DNA of 64,000 bases from Nageia nagi (GCA_050084985.1 JBITNC010000001.1:94240001-94304000); one strand, 5' to 3'; counted from the first letter of the stretch, positions 33,114-46,449 are shown. Program-made: numbers and translations. Notes: generated by a model from the sequence alone, not told the origin.

Positions 33114-35876
33114 TGAAGAATTTGAGATGTCATGATCAAGAAAAGAATTATTACAATCAAATTTGAAATAGTTACAATCAAACAAGGAACAAGTTATAGT
33201 CAAATATAGTCATTGTATAGGGTAAGCACAAGAAGATGAGTCCCACTTTTGGCCAAAAAGTATGTGTTTCCTTGATTTTTAGGTTTTATCATAATTGATC
33301 TCAAAATTTGAAGTACTTAGATTTCAAATATTGAAAAAGGTCACTTGGGTAAAAATGTAGTACTCAAAGTCTAATTTTCAAATATTTAATTTATTCCAAT
33401 ACCCAGATCATAGAAATAAAATTTTGATAGGCATATTTAAAACTCACTATTTAAAAAATAAAATTTTAGTACTACACCCCCTTCATGTCCCTCAAGCTTA
33501 ATTGGACCTAAATTACAATGTTTTGTTAAATCCTTTTGGGTAAAGATACCTATGACATTAAAGACTATGGAGGATATTTTTTTGTAATTTTTTCATGAAT
33601 AATTTATTTTATTAATTTTTTATTAGACCTAATTATCATTTCAAAAAATGTTCATGTCTGTCGAGCATAATTTAACCAAAACATATCATTTTTAATTATT
33701 TTTTTAAGCTTATAGAGAATTGTATGTATATTGTGCATATATATTTTATTTTTCATAATTCTAAAAAATTAAAATTTATTAAATAAATATAGAACCCTAT
33801 TTTTTGAAGTTTATGAACCCTCTTTCATTGGAAATTATATTAAAAATACAAAATCTAATCTAATTGTAAAAAAATTAGTATATTTGAAATCTACACTCTC
33901 ATTTACAATCCTACAAAATATTATGAAACTTCTTTGAAAAACATCATCAAACATATGCCCAAAGTTAGTAAATTCCATTACCATTGTTATGACTTTGAAG
34001 TTGTAGGTCCAAAGCCAAGGGTCAATTCAATGAACCTAATTACAATCCAAAAGGGTTGGAAAATTTTTAAGTTTAAGCATCAAGATCCCAAGGGTGGTCA
34101 AGATCTCGAGGTCAAGATCCCAAGGGTTAGAATCTTGATCACTCTTGGGATCTTGAAGGTGATTTCATGCATTTATACTCTTTGATATCATGATCCTAGG
34201 GGCATGTGACAACTAAGATCCAAGGACCAAGATCTATCCTAAGATCCCAACCCTATGCTAAAAAAAACTAAGTCCCATAACTTCCTCCAAAAGTGGGATT
34301 CAACTTGTTGCACGTACTTTGTACAAAAGAATGGAGTTATTATAGTCAAGAATAGTGTAGAAGTCATATTACTACATTTTTAGACAAATGATATTAGCAA
34401 GAGATTTACTATAATGCAAGAAAGGAAAAAGATGGAATGTTGTACTCTAAATATGATGACATCAACAATTAGATTACGATGATAGAATATGGGAGGAAAT
34501 AGGGAAATATCATACTTTTTGTAATGATGATATAAACATAAGTATTGCCATAATGTGAGATAAGGAAAAATGTAAAATGCCATAATTTCCAAGCAGTGTC
34601 ATCAATAAGTATTTTCCTCAACTACAATAAGGAATAAAAATGGTATTATCATACTTTTTAAGAGGTGTCATAAATAACAAGATTACTAGAGCGTGACACA
34701 AGAAGAAATACACCAAGTATCAGGCAATCAGATAAATGACATCAACATAAGCTCAAATAAAGTTTGACAAGGCAATAAGGTTTTGAATGTTATGCAATGA
34801 GAGTGATGATATCAATAGTGAAGTCAACATAGTGCAATAAGGCATGAATAACACTCAAAAAGCCTTTGAAGGTGTAGTATAGCAAGAAATTAGTTAAGTA
34901 TCACATGGTAAGATGGATGCAATCAATAAAAGCTCATGAGAAGTGCATTAAGGAAAGAAAAGTGTTATATATTCTATTATAAGAGTGATCCTATCAACTA
35001 AAAGTATGAATAAGATATGATAAGGCTTTGTATGATACAATAAGGCACAACACAACATGATATGACATGACAAGCATGACATGTTATGATAAAGCACCAA
35101 AATGCACTTGACAAGTAAGTACATCTCTTAGAAAGCCTAAAACACACTCTATATTGAAGATGGAGGTCCAATAATGCTTTTAAGAGCTTAAAAATAGATT
35201 CAAACAAGTCTAAGAAGGGAAATATGGTTTGGACATTACTATAGCAAGGAAAATCATGAAACTGAAGAGCTAAGTCAAAGATTTAAACATTCAATCTTTT
35301 ATGAGATTTCAAATAGGGAAACAAGAATGCAAATGAAAATATCTCACCACTAAAAGTACAAAACAAGAATCTAACTAATATCCAAAAGCTAAAATACAAA
35401 CTAAATAGTAAGAAATACCTCAAACCAACTTCAAGATACTTGCACAAAGATGTAGAGTCATACACAATCACCCAATAATAGGGAGAGAACAAAAAATAAC
35501 AAATTTGTAGAGCAAATAAAAGCTTTATATTATGAGTGCTCAAAATGGTAGGATAATGCTATAATGTTCTCTCTTATATCTTACAAAGGAAAATTAAATT
35601 TTATTTATAGATACAAAAGGTGGAATATTGAATAATCCAAGAAAAATGAAGGATCACAATATGCTCAAAGAATTAGGAAAACATAAATGAAATCTACCAA
35701 AAAGGGATGTGTGACCATGTTTATGCATCTAAGGAAGATCTGATCAAATTGTGAACATTAAAACTTAACTACATGCCTACAAAAGGAAATAAATATAGTA
35801 GCTATTTGAGGAGATATGCACACATAAAATATGTGAAAAAAAATGGAAATTCAAACCTAAATATTAAATTCCTTCA
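33114..35876 (-). repeat. LTR B of copia-1 (5' LTR), interrupted by a TIR element
   Basis: On the minus strand it begins TGAAGGAATTTAATATTTAG and ends AAATTCTTCA. It aligns with LTR A (2368-4046) except for a 1.1-kb insertion near 33220-34330; without it the LTR is about 1.65 kb. Many substitutions and small gaps separate the two LTRs, so the element is old. Open frames inside (for example 34998-35207 and 35283-35543) are AT-rich by-products. Confidence 0.85.
33220..34330. mobile_element. TIR element, copy 1 (unclassified DNA transposon), in LTR B
   Basis: The left end reads GGGTAAGCACAAGAAGATGA, then GTCCCACTTTTGGCC. The right end, near 34290-34330, is a weaker complement (AAAAGTGGGATTCAACTTGT). 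The interior resembles the element at 51847-52790: shared blocks include ATGTCTG(T/G)(C/T)(G/A)AGCATAATTT and TTTTGGGTAAAGATA. No transposase frame is present, so it is non-autonomous. It also holds a 12-bp hairpin, CAAGATCCCAAG at 34113-34124 with its complement at 34144-34155. No clear target duplication was found. Confidence 0.7.
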
Positions 35877-36830
35877 CTCCCAACCTGCAACTATTTCATA
35901 TTCTTAGCACTAATGTTTCTCCTAGTGGTAAATGAAGGTAAGAATGGAGAAATTTGAAATCCATAAGCCTCAAATTGATCTTGGTGGGGGATTAGGATTT
36001 GTTGGAATATATTTTTGCATCTAAAGGAATTTCACAAATAATTATGAGGGATTCACTTTGAGGGGTTGCATATAAGAGGATTGGTATAAAAGTGGGTGAT
36101 TAGTCTAAGCACAAATTTAGGTTATGAATTGGCCTTGTTTATGAAAGTGATCTCAATTTGTTACCAAATTCACTAAAGGAAGAAGGTTGATATGGTTTCA
36201 AAGGATGTTATGTATCTTTCATCTATAATTTACTAAAGGCTATGATATTATGAGGTAATGTTAGTTATGGAGGATTTCAATCCCAAAATGATGGGGGTAG
36301 GGACTTCATTCATAAAGATTATTCTTGATCCTTACTTCACATTTTATTGAATGCTTTGAGCATATGAAGTTCATTAGATGCCTTAAGGTTAGTAAAATTT
36401 ATAAAGGATAGGAGTTTGGAAGCTCAAAATGATGGGTATTTTGAACTATAATGAAGGTTATGACTCTTTGTCTAGTTTTACTCTATTTTTTTTAATTCAT
36501 AATGGAGATGGAAATATGTCTAGGCTTGGTCATGTATCTTATTTTGATACAAATGGATGTATTCAAAGAGGCATCAACACTATCCAAATAGATAATTTGG
36601 TTACAAATATTTAGCTAATGGACACATCTTTTTAGGTGTATAACAATGAAGAGCAAAAATAGTTTCAAGTATAAATATTTCAATGGAAAAGCCTATGGGT
36701 TTTTATATAAAGGATTTCAAAAACCTTATAAGGTATTGAAAAACTCTCATTAGTTTGTGTTGAGAATTCAACCATAAGAAATCACACTATAGGTATGCTT
36801 GACTTTGTTAAGATATAGGTAGTTAATAGT
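35877..36830 (+). repeat. Dispersed repeat S, copy 2, interrupted by LTR B
   Basis: Starts exactly at the LTR B edge with CTCCCAACC and follows copy 1 (1559-2261) closely for about 0.7 kb, then continues about 0.2 kb further than copy 1. Plus frames give broken gene-like strings. The part of S that should lie on the other side of the LTR is not found next to LTR A. Confidence 0.6.
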
Positions 36831-37985
36831 GTTGGGATAAAACAAAATTTAGATCTAATTATGAAAATGGATGGCCTATGGATGATTAGACTTAGGATTT
36901 TTAAAATCCTACTAAGTTATGGCATTTTCTTATGCTAGTATTATGAAGGGAATATGAAATTTTCCACCTTCATTGATTCAATAATGCTCTAGATAGACTC
37001 CCCTCCATTCAATTGAGAGATGCGATTCCTTTGAAAGTGTGTTGTCAAGAAAGCAATTTTAAATTTTGATCTTAACTTGATTTCAAAATTTTGATCGTAC
37101 CCAAGTGGATATGGAGGAGCCATCACTAGTACTATTTCCAAAGATTGGAAGCTCTATGTTTGGAAATTCAAGGATATATCAAGATATTTTTTATTTTTTT
37201 GAATCATGTATGGGTGAGAAGAGGATTTCAAATTCTTTATCTTTCCTTATTGTTCCCTAGAGATACTTCTTCACAAGTTTTATCCCTTTCCAGAGATTAA
37301 GCTCTATCTTCAAAGAGGATAACATGCTAAGAGCCTCTTATTTTTTGAATATTTTGATTTTATCCTATTGTACATTTTAGTTGTGATGTACTCATTGAGT
37401 ACTATTTATAAATTCAATGCAAAATTGTAAAATTTTGATAATAACCTTTCAAAACCCACTTTTCTATCGTAGGGTACACCCCTCCCCTTGCAATGATGTG
37501 TCTCTTGGTTTGGAGCTTTAATGTTGAATTGTAAAAGGTTGATGAGAGCATTTAAATCCCACTTTTCTATTCATATCATATATATATGATCTTAGACTAA
37601 TAAATAATTTTTTTTCCATCAATTAATTACTCAATTATATTTGAAGGTTTAATTTAATATAAGTAATATCTCATATGTGATACATTTAAAAATTATAAAA
37701 TTATTACTCATGCTTTAAATATAAATAAAATGTTTCATGTGCTTAATATTGTACCTATTGATTTTAAAGCATTATTAATTACTATTAATAACATTGTTCC
37801 TATTCGAAGTTAATGATATGGCCATTTAATAATCAAATATTCACTTCATCTTGATAAACACAATGACTTCTTTATAAAATGTAAATAAAGTTGTGTTTAG
37901 TTATTTAGTAAAGAAGTAACATCAACCTCCTATTAAAATATTATGATCATTATGAAAAAGGCCCTTTTTTATATATATAACATTC
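36831..37985. other. AT-rich sequence, nothing recognised
   Basis: No open frame with a recognisable motif on either strand. It could be the decayed upstream part of the plus-strand copia at 37990. Confidence 0.4.
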
Positions 37986-37989
37986 AATT

Positions 37990-38330
37990 TATATGGGTCC
38001 ATGTATTTCAAACTTCTTTTTTATTACTTTTCATGTACAACATGTGGGTGTATTATCTCAAAAGTAAGTCTTAAGTACTTTGTTCATTGAAAAATTTTGA
38101 AGCATGTGAATAAAAAGAGATTGGTCATTGTATTCATATTTTGTGCTTCAATTTAAGGGGTGAATTATTATCTAATAAATTTACTATCTTTGTAAAAATA
38201 ATAGTGTTATGAGATTATTAATAATATTATATAAACTACAACAAAATGGTATTGCTAAGAGATGTAACCATTACATTATCAAAATGGTTTATAGTATGCT
38301 TAAGGTTAACTTAGAACATAAATCTTTATT
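37990..38330 (+). pseudogene. Copia integrase core, plus strand (decayed)
   Basis: The plus strand carries, with frame changes, HVWVYYLKSKSEV-like sequence (38035-38075), RGELLSNKFTIFVK near 38155-38200 (family 'RSDNGGEFxSxxFxxFC') and KLQQNGIAKRCN then MVYSML at 38233-38310 (family 'PQQNGVAERxNRTIxxMxRxML'). These three blocks in the right order identify a copia integrase. It is opposite in strand to copia-1 and copia-2. No LTR or RT belonging to it was identified. Confidence 0.72.
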
Positions 38331-40327
38331 TTTTTTATAATTTATTTTTAGTGGTACATAATGATTTGAATTTACCTCACAAAATCCTCCCAAGGTTCTT
38401 CCAAGTTATTATCAACCTTTTTGCATAACATTATAATTAGGTGTTATGGTAGGAAACAATGCAATCTGAAATTTGGTTGAAGGGAAAAAATTTAAACTGA
38501 TGTTACAATCAAGCCAAAAATTGAAATGTATTAATGGATTGCACATATATCCATTCTTAACAACTTAGTTGAAAATGAAGCAAATATAAGGAGAGACACT
38601 TAAATTGTAAAATTCATTGATGTTATACCTAACATCAATCACGTTAAAAAATGGGCATAAATAAAATAGAATATCAAAGGCCATCTTGATATTTTTTCTC
38701 TTATAAAATATTTATTTTTATTTAATTCAATTAGGATATTTATATATAAGACATCCTTGAAAAATTTCCTTGGTTCTTTGAAAAGAATGTATTGTTTCTC
38801 AAAAAATGGTACAAGGGTTTTTGCCCATAATAGAAAACATTTAAGTCACTCCTACATGTACCTCTATAATAGAGCTTCCCAATTAATTTTATAATTATAT
38901 CAACATTCTTATTTATGTCCTTTAAGTAATCAAAATATTGATAATTATTTATTCATCTATCGAAAACAAGACTAGGATGCTCAAGGCTAGGTTTTACATC
39001 AATGCTAGCCTAATGAAAAGCCTTCAAATAAAGATATTTTTGACATTAAACTAGGCCCTTGGTCAGAGAAAAAAAAATCAATATGATCACCTTTTACCTA
39101 GATGCTTCAATTGCATAAAAGTTGAACACTCAAGTAAGGATTGAATTAAAAATAAATAAATTGTTAAACCAATCCCAATAATGAAAATCAAGAGTAGCAC
39201 AAGAAAAATCTTACCCTAAACCATATAGGAACATTAAAACATTAAAAAAATATTTAGCATAGTAACCAATATTGAAATTCAATATTTAGGAATAGGTGAA
39301 TCAAGTGTAGATGATATGTAGGTATAGGATACACCTAATCAAGATTTGAACTACTTTAATCCCCATTATACAAGATCCATCCCACCTATGGAGGTTATAT
39401 TGAAAAGCAAACCAAGTGTTCCCTAGGTATAAAGAGATGCTAGTATTGCTACAAATACCATGGAGAAATCTAAATGAAAACCAATCATTCTAAAAAAAGT
39501 TTTAAAAGCTTGTAAAACTCATGTTGGTAGGTAGCCAAAAGTCATAATGAGATCCAAAGATATTACTAAGGATATTGCAAAGGGTTCTTAGTGTACTTTA
39601 GAGCAAAGTGGGGGTGTAATCAACCAAAGAGTTAACAAATACAGATTCTTAATTGGAACATTACAATACTAGAAGTGGCTTTCAAAAACCACTATTTTGA
39701 CTTTACCAAACCAAAATTAGTTTTTGTAAACCACAATTCTAACTTTCCAAAACTATGATATTGATGTGAAAAACATGTTTAGGTGGCATGTTAGAACCCA
39801 CAAAATCTTAAAATTTTAAAAGGTCATTACTTCTTTGTTTGGTTTCATTTTTATGATTAAAATAGCTCTAAAAAAAGGGTATCCAAAATGAAATAAAATT
39901 TTAGTTTTAATGAATTAAAACATGATATATACATAATGTATATACATTGTATATCTTATAGATTTAAATTCATATATATCTTTCAGTAAAGCTCCATTTT
40001 TAATGAAACAAATTGCATTAGAAAGCTAATAATAAATAAAATTAAAATATTTAATAAAAAATACAAAGTAAAAATTTCATTTTTCATCAATATTTTTCAT
40101 GCATTTAATGTGACTTATTCAACAAATAAATGCACACATGCATGAATACTAACCCTTTATGAGACAAAGACTAATAGGCAAATAGCTTACGTAATTTTGT
40201 TTACAAAGAGATGAACCTTTATGAAAGCACAATCGTAAGCTTTTTACAAGCATGCATACTATATGATCTTTTTATTGATTATCCATCATATAACAAAGAC
40301 AAAGATAAATACATACACACACACATG

Positions 40328-40330
<3 letters not shown>
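38331..40330. other. AT-rich sequence, nothing firmly recognised
   Basis: May include the decayed rest of the copia fragment on its left. Frames are short and no RT motif was found. Near 39660-39760 a short stretch repeats 'AAACCACNATTNTNACTTT' in diverged form. Confidence 0.35.

Positions 40331-40333
<3 letters not shown>

Positions 40334-40363
<30 letters not shown>
40334..40363. repeat. (TA)n microsatellite
   Basis: About 30 bp of alternating TA, a little downstream of a short ACACAC run. Confidence 0.9.
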
Positions 40364-40365
<2 letters not shown>

Positions 40366-40519
40366 AACAAAAAGAAATAAAATATTTATTCTTTTAGTAT
40401 ATAGAGAGAAGAGACCATTTGCTTATTCTTACAAAAGAGTATTCAGATCTATATTTAGATTCAATATATGTATAATTGCAAGAAATAAAAATAATTATCG
40501 ATAATAAATAAATATACAA

Positions 40520-41290
40520 TTATATTATATCTAAAAATCAAGATTGAATAGATAAACTATTATTATACTTATGTGAAAATAGCTAGGGATAAACAATATT
40601 TAAGATTTAACAAGTGTAAATAAGAATGTGTGCACTTGAATATTAGTAATCCTCAAATGATATAAGCTTTTTGAAATGAAGATTGTATTAAATCTACAAT
40701 GAATAGAGAATTCATATATACAATGCCTTGGATCTATGATTGTAACCATTTGGATCTCATGTTTTAATTCTCTCCAAATAAATTTATTGATGTTGTTATA
40801 GTTGTGTATCAGCTTTGTTGACATCATCCTTATTGTAATATTATATCATGCACATAAAATAAAAAGTATTCAAAATCTAGAGTGTAACAAATCCTCATAT
40901 AGATAATGTCGAGAGATATTGAAGAGTGGTAGTATTGGGGGTTGATCTCTTATTCTACCTATCCAAATTGGGCAAGTATCTTATAGGGAATGCTACATCT
41001 TGCTCTTCCTTTTATGCCTATAAATACATAGAAAATATATAATTGATATCCCAAAAATATAAAATAGCAATGGCAATCTCAAGATACTTCTAAAAGAAAA
41101 TATAATACTACTGATATTCTCAAGATAATTATAGATATAATCATAATTAAGAGATATTTACCTCAATTATCTCATGATTACTAAATTATTAGCACATTAG
41201 TATTAATATTTGCATCATTTAAATAATATTCTATTTAGATACTATAAATATCATTTTATAATAAATAGAAAATCAATTTTAGATATCTAT
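40520..41290. repeat. Left direct repeat of the LARD-like element
   Basis: About 770 bp, collinear with the right repeat. It provides the uninterrupted version of the site into which the 986-bp element inserted in the right repeat (TTCTAAAAGAAAATATAATA near 41090). Confidence 0.7.
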
Positions 41291-44200
41291 GTTTTTCCTC
41301 TCTTTGGATATATAACAAAGAGAATCAAAATTACATAATCTAAATTAGAATAAATAAGTAAAGAAAAATAAATGCCTAAATTTTTCCTTGAATGATGCAT
41401 CAATCTTGTTGTCTTTGTGCCTTTTCGATGCCCCCTTTTTGACTTAGTTGTCCCTAGGAATCTATAACTAGGAGAATTGATGTAAAAAATATTCATTTCT
41501 TAGCTTGATAAATGTATGAAAATTATGAAATAAATAATAAGCATAGATCACATATTTTACAAGATAAAAATTTGGTGACAAAGATGAAATCAACATAACA
41601 AGATATGTTATCATAAACTATATTCTTAAAAATGAAGTTATCTAGACAAGGATGGATCATGGATAACTTGTTCTCATGGTGGAACTTTTAGTACCCCAAA
41701 AAGTACAAAATGGATTTTCTAGGAGTATAACCATCTCTTTAAAAAGGATCCTTAATTACTTGGTTGTCCCTAGGAATCCCCCATCAAGGAACTAAGGTAA
41801 ATAATTGCTATAAATGTATTTGATGACAAATCTTGATGCCTCAAAATAACCAAAAGGAAGTTACTAGTTGTATTCATACTCCTTGTTATTCCTCCAAGAA
41901 ATGTGTCATAATAATGGAACTTTTAATACCCCAAAAGAACTAAAATGGAGTCTACTATTGGGTCATGTGCTTGCCATGATTTGAGTCTTTTACGATGCAC
42001 CAAAAGAATCATAAGGAAATATACTATTTTATCATGGGGTTACCATGATTGATTACTTTTGCAAAGCCCCAAAATAATAAAAAGGAATCTTATTATTAGG
42101 TCATAGAGTTACCATGACCAAATATTTTGCAATACCCCAAAAGAATCAAAAGGGAGTCTCTTATAGGGTTCATGAAATTGTCATGATGATCGATATTTAT
42201 TGCATGTTTTATTTTTTACTACTCCAAATATCATTAAAAGGGAGTTTACTATACTTATTGAATTATTTTTTGTATCTACACACTTACATTATTAAAAGAT
42301 TCACTTCATTAATGCTCTGATTGTAGATAGAGAACTTTGTTAATGCTACTATTTTTTATACTTTTAATTATGAAACTATCATATTTTGATCTTTAATTTT
42401 TGCTTTGGATTTTGAATTTTTGCTTATTCTTATTGAATTTGATTCAATTTTCTAACTTTTAAATATGATTTTGAGTTCTTAACTAGTTTTGAATTTGGTT
42501 TAATTTTATCTTAAATTTGATTTAGTGAAGCTACATTTGAACTTACACTATATGTATGTGTTAATCCAATGAGTTTTACCTATTTTTCTTACTTTTTATT
42601 GATAGTTGACACTCTTCTTATAGACTTTCAACACCAATAAAATTTTTGTTTTTGAATAATTTATTAACTAAATTTCCCTTTTTTTATTTCTAAATTTGTT
42701 ATCTAGTTGATTTTGATTTTTGATTTCATTTATTGTCTAATTTTGAGTTGATTTATTATTATATCTTGCCCCCTAGTTGAACTCTTTCTTATTTTGATTT
42801 ATAACTTGCCTTCTAGTTTAATTCTTTCTTATTTTGATATAATTTTCATTTTGATTTATGTTTATTGTACCTCTCCTTATGCTGAATTTGATTTTTGCTA
42901 TTTTCTTATTCCTTATTTGATATGATTATAAACCTATTTGAATTGAAATGGTATGCACTTAGCTAAGTATGAGATGCATTAACTATACATTATACACATT
43001 TGATACACATGAGAAGCCTTTGAGCTTGATGATATCTTTGATGAAATCTTAATCATGAAACTTGATGAAAGTATGATATGAGTAGTTGAAATGATATAGA
43101 TAAGAATATGAGGTTGAGAGATATGGATATTGAAAAACTTGATAAGTTGTGGTGATATTTGATGATATATGGTAGATGAGAAGATCAAAATATGATTATT
43201 CTTAATAGAAATAATTAATATGAGGGATGTGAGAATTGAATAACTTGATGAGGTTTCCATGTTGATCAAATGCATGCAATGGATCAACCTATATGATATA
43301 CAAATAAAAATGCAACCTATTATAGAAATGCAAGCTTATATGATATACATCCTATATGATATGTAAAATGAAAAACTATTAGAGGCTAGGTTATGGTCCA
43401 ATCACAAACACTACCATAATAATAATTGTTGCACTCTTCTTTTAGATATTGAAATGGACTTGTTTTAATTTTCTACCTTTTATTATCATTTCTTCAATCT
43501 CATCAATCACTTGAAGTTGTTGAGTTTGATATATTTTACTAAATGTTTCTTTGTTCAATATTTCCTTGAGGATTTATATCTTAATTTGATATTCTTTAGG
43601 GGGTCAATATTTTTATTGTTTAAACTCTTGTAATTAAATTACAACATGTTCTTGCTCACTTGATTTTGCCTTTTCTATTTTCTATGATTGAATTAGATCT
43701 ACAACATTGACTTTATAAATATAATCTTTTACTCTATCAGCATTGTTAATTTATGAAATATGTTAAGATATTCCTATATTATTTTTCACTTAGTTATACT
43801 CACTAAATTGATTTTATCCTCAAAACTAGGATGATGTTATTTTCTACTCGAATTATCTCTATTAAAGGAATATTTCTTTGAATTATTTGTATGTAACTAT
43901 CTTTTGCATATGGATCTTCTAATAATAATTCTAGTTATTTTTTGAAAGATTTTATTTACAAGAATGCATGATACTTATTATTTAGATCTATATATGTATT
44001 ATTGCCTAACATCAAATAAGGATTGGCTAACATATGCTCTTTAATTTTATTGAGTTAACTTTGAAATGATAAATTTTGAAATGCAATATGATACATATCA
44101 TATTTATCCATACCATAAGGGTTTATACATTCCTTTTAATATATTTTAATAATATAATCATCATCATTGTCATTATTATTCTCATGAATATCTATGATTG

Positions 44201-44924
44201 TCATATCATTTTTTTAAGTATTTAATTTTCTTGATTTTATATATGTGGTTCTTGTTCTTGATGAACTCTAAATGTATCACATAACATATTCCATAATCCA
44301 TGAAAGAAACCTATATTAGCCATGAAAATATATGAAATTTAGAGTTTTGCATGAAATTTCAAGAAATATGATAAAATAAATATGCAATTTTAGTTTATGC
44401 AAAATTAAAAATAACTTGCTAGCATGTATATCTATGAAGCATGACAAATTTTATGATGCTAGGACTCACCAAATTTAATTAAAAAAAATCAAACTCTAGG
44501 TTTTTATGCAAAATTATTTTACTTAAAAATTGAAAAACTCTATAAAACTTGATGAAAATTAATGCAACAAACTCAAATTACTCTCACAAAGTTGTCTACT
44601 ATGATGACCTATGATTTTGGCAAGTTTTTATGATACAAGAAGCCACCAAATATTTTCTAAATCTATAGATTTTCATAAAAATAGTTTTTAAAAAATAAAA
44701 TTTTCTCAATTTATTAATGAATTACAAGAAATAAAATTAAATTATTTTGTATAAAATATTAAATCCAAAGAATAATTAAAATCTAAGGCCTTTTTATGAA
44801 AAACTCCATAGAAGATACAATATCCTAAAATGAAGATTTTAGGGTTTGTAAGATGTCACAAATGGTTTCACCAAAAATGTAGATGATAAATAATTATTAT
44901 GAATATTAAATCAATCAATGGTTG
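41291..44924. other. Non-coding interior of the LARD-like element with a tandem array
   Basis: No RT, gag or integrase motif on either strand. From about 41640 to 42250 several imperfect units of roughly 65-75 bp repeat, built on CCCCAAAAGAATCAAAAGGGAG and GTCATGGGGTTACCATGATT (each given in part). The rest is AT-rich. Confidence 0.6.
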
Positions 44925-45463
44925 TATTATGTCTACAAATCAAGATAGAATTGATAAATTATTGTTAACTTATGTGAAACTAGTTAGGGTACAATTATAT
45001 TTAAGATTTAACAAGTATAAACAATAATGTGTGCACCTAAATATTAGCAATCCTTAAATGATTTTAACTTGTTAAAATGAGGATTAGAACATGATTTAGA
45101 TATGTAATTCCCTAGTTCTAGATTTAACAAGTATAAAAAACTTTATCGATGCCATCATTGTGGTGTACCAACTCTATCAATGTAATCCTTTTTGTAGTAT
45201 TAAATCATGCAAATAAAATAAAATATTAAGTATTCACAAGATAAAGAGTATAACCAATCCTCGAATATGTGGTGTTGAGAGATACTAGACAATGGTAGTA
45301 TCTAGGGTATGATCTCTCAATTAACCTATCCAAATTTGGTAAGAATTTGATAAGGAATGCCACACCTTGCTCCTCCTTTTATATCTATCAAGATATAGAT
45401 AAGAGTGATGACTGAAATCCTAAGAATATAAAATAATAATGATAATGTCAAGATAATTCTAAA

Positions 45464-46449
45464 CACTACTACATTCTAATTATTTATAGTGAGCAATGGA
45501 ATTAGACCATAATATTTTTTTTTTTTTCTCATGCTTTGATTCCATGGATGATACTAATTACCAAATCAAATAAGGTGACACTCTTGGCATAAAAAATAGA
45601 CACATGTGGCATCAAGTATAGCATCAAGATAATATATTTTACATCACTCATAATGTTAGAAAGTCTCTAGCATCAACAATAGCATCAAAGAGTTGATATA
45701 CACACAAGGTTTACACTATACTCATGAGGTATGTTGTCATGGTTGGTTCCCAAGTGGTTCATCAAATTAAAGAGTTTAAGGGTATCCTTGTTGTAAGCAT
45801 GAATTGCATATACTCTAATCATTGTAGTCAATGAAACTATATTTGCATTATGTATCTTATCAAATAATTCATGTGCTTCTCTATGCTTTCATATTTTGCA
45901 TATATATCTACCAGGGCATTCACAACCACAATAATTGATAGAAATTTGCTTTTAAAGAGTATTTTATGTATGTATAAATCTTGTTGAAAATCTCCCAAAT
46001 TTGTGTGCCTGATTTGAAGACAATGGGAAAGGTGAATTGATTTGGTTGGATTAGTATTACTTTTATTGCATTTAATGAAATAATGTTAATGTCTGTTGAG
46101 GAAATCCATATTTTGGTAACTTGAAATTGTCATATCCCATGAGAAGATATTAGGGCATTTCCAACCACAACATGTGACAAACATCAATTTTTTAAAGAGT
46201 CTTTGAAGAATCCATAGACATTCGATTATGTTAAATTTTGGATTATTGATATGTGTTTCTTGATGATCTATGTGTTTGTATTTCTTGCTTTTGTTATATC
46301 TTGATTCTCTTGTTGATGCCATTTAGCATTAGCTCTAATGTTAGAACATAAAAAATATAATAAAAATCAATGCATGATGCCTACTAATGCTAATGGCATC
46401 AAGAATCATTTTTACTACTCTAATGCTAAATGGCCTTTTGGTAGTAGTG
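45464..46449. mobile_element. Small CACTA-like non-autonomous element, 986 bp
   Basis: Begins CACTACTACATTC and ends GGTAGTAGTG, so the ends are inverted copies of CACTACTAC. It is flanked by AAA on both sides (45461-45463 and 46450-46452), the 3-bp duplication expected of the CACTA superfamily. Comparison with the left repeat near 41090, where the same sequence is uninterrupted, supports an insertion. The longer ends do not match those of the 19.9-kb CACTA element. It carries a PPR fragment and no transposase. AAA is short and AT-rich, so the duplication alone is weak evidence. Confidence 0.75.
45700..46210 (-). pseudogene. PPR gene fragment captured by the small CACTA-like element
   Basis: Minus frames, with shifts, give PNIFSWDMTISSYQNMDFLN near 46090-46170 (family 'xNxxSWNxMIxxYxxNG'), TNPTK near 46045, then SIIVVVNALVDIYAKYESIE near 45880-45940 (family 'DVVVxNALVDMYAKCGSIExA'). 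This is the spacing of successive plant PLS-class PPR motifs, RNA-binding repeats usually acting in organelles. Stops and shifts show it is dead. The sequence lies wholly inside the transposon ends, so it was carried in as cargo. Confidence 0.8.
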
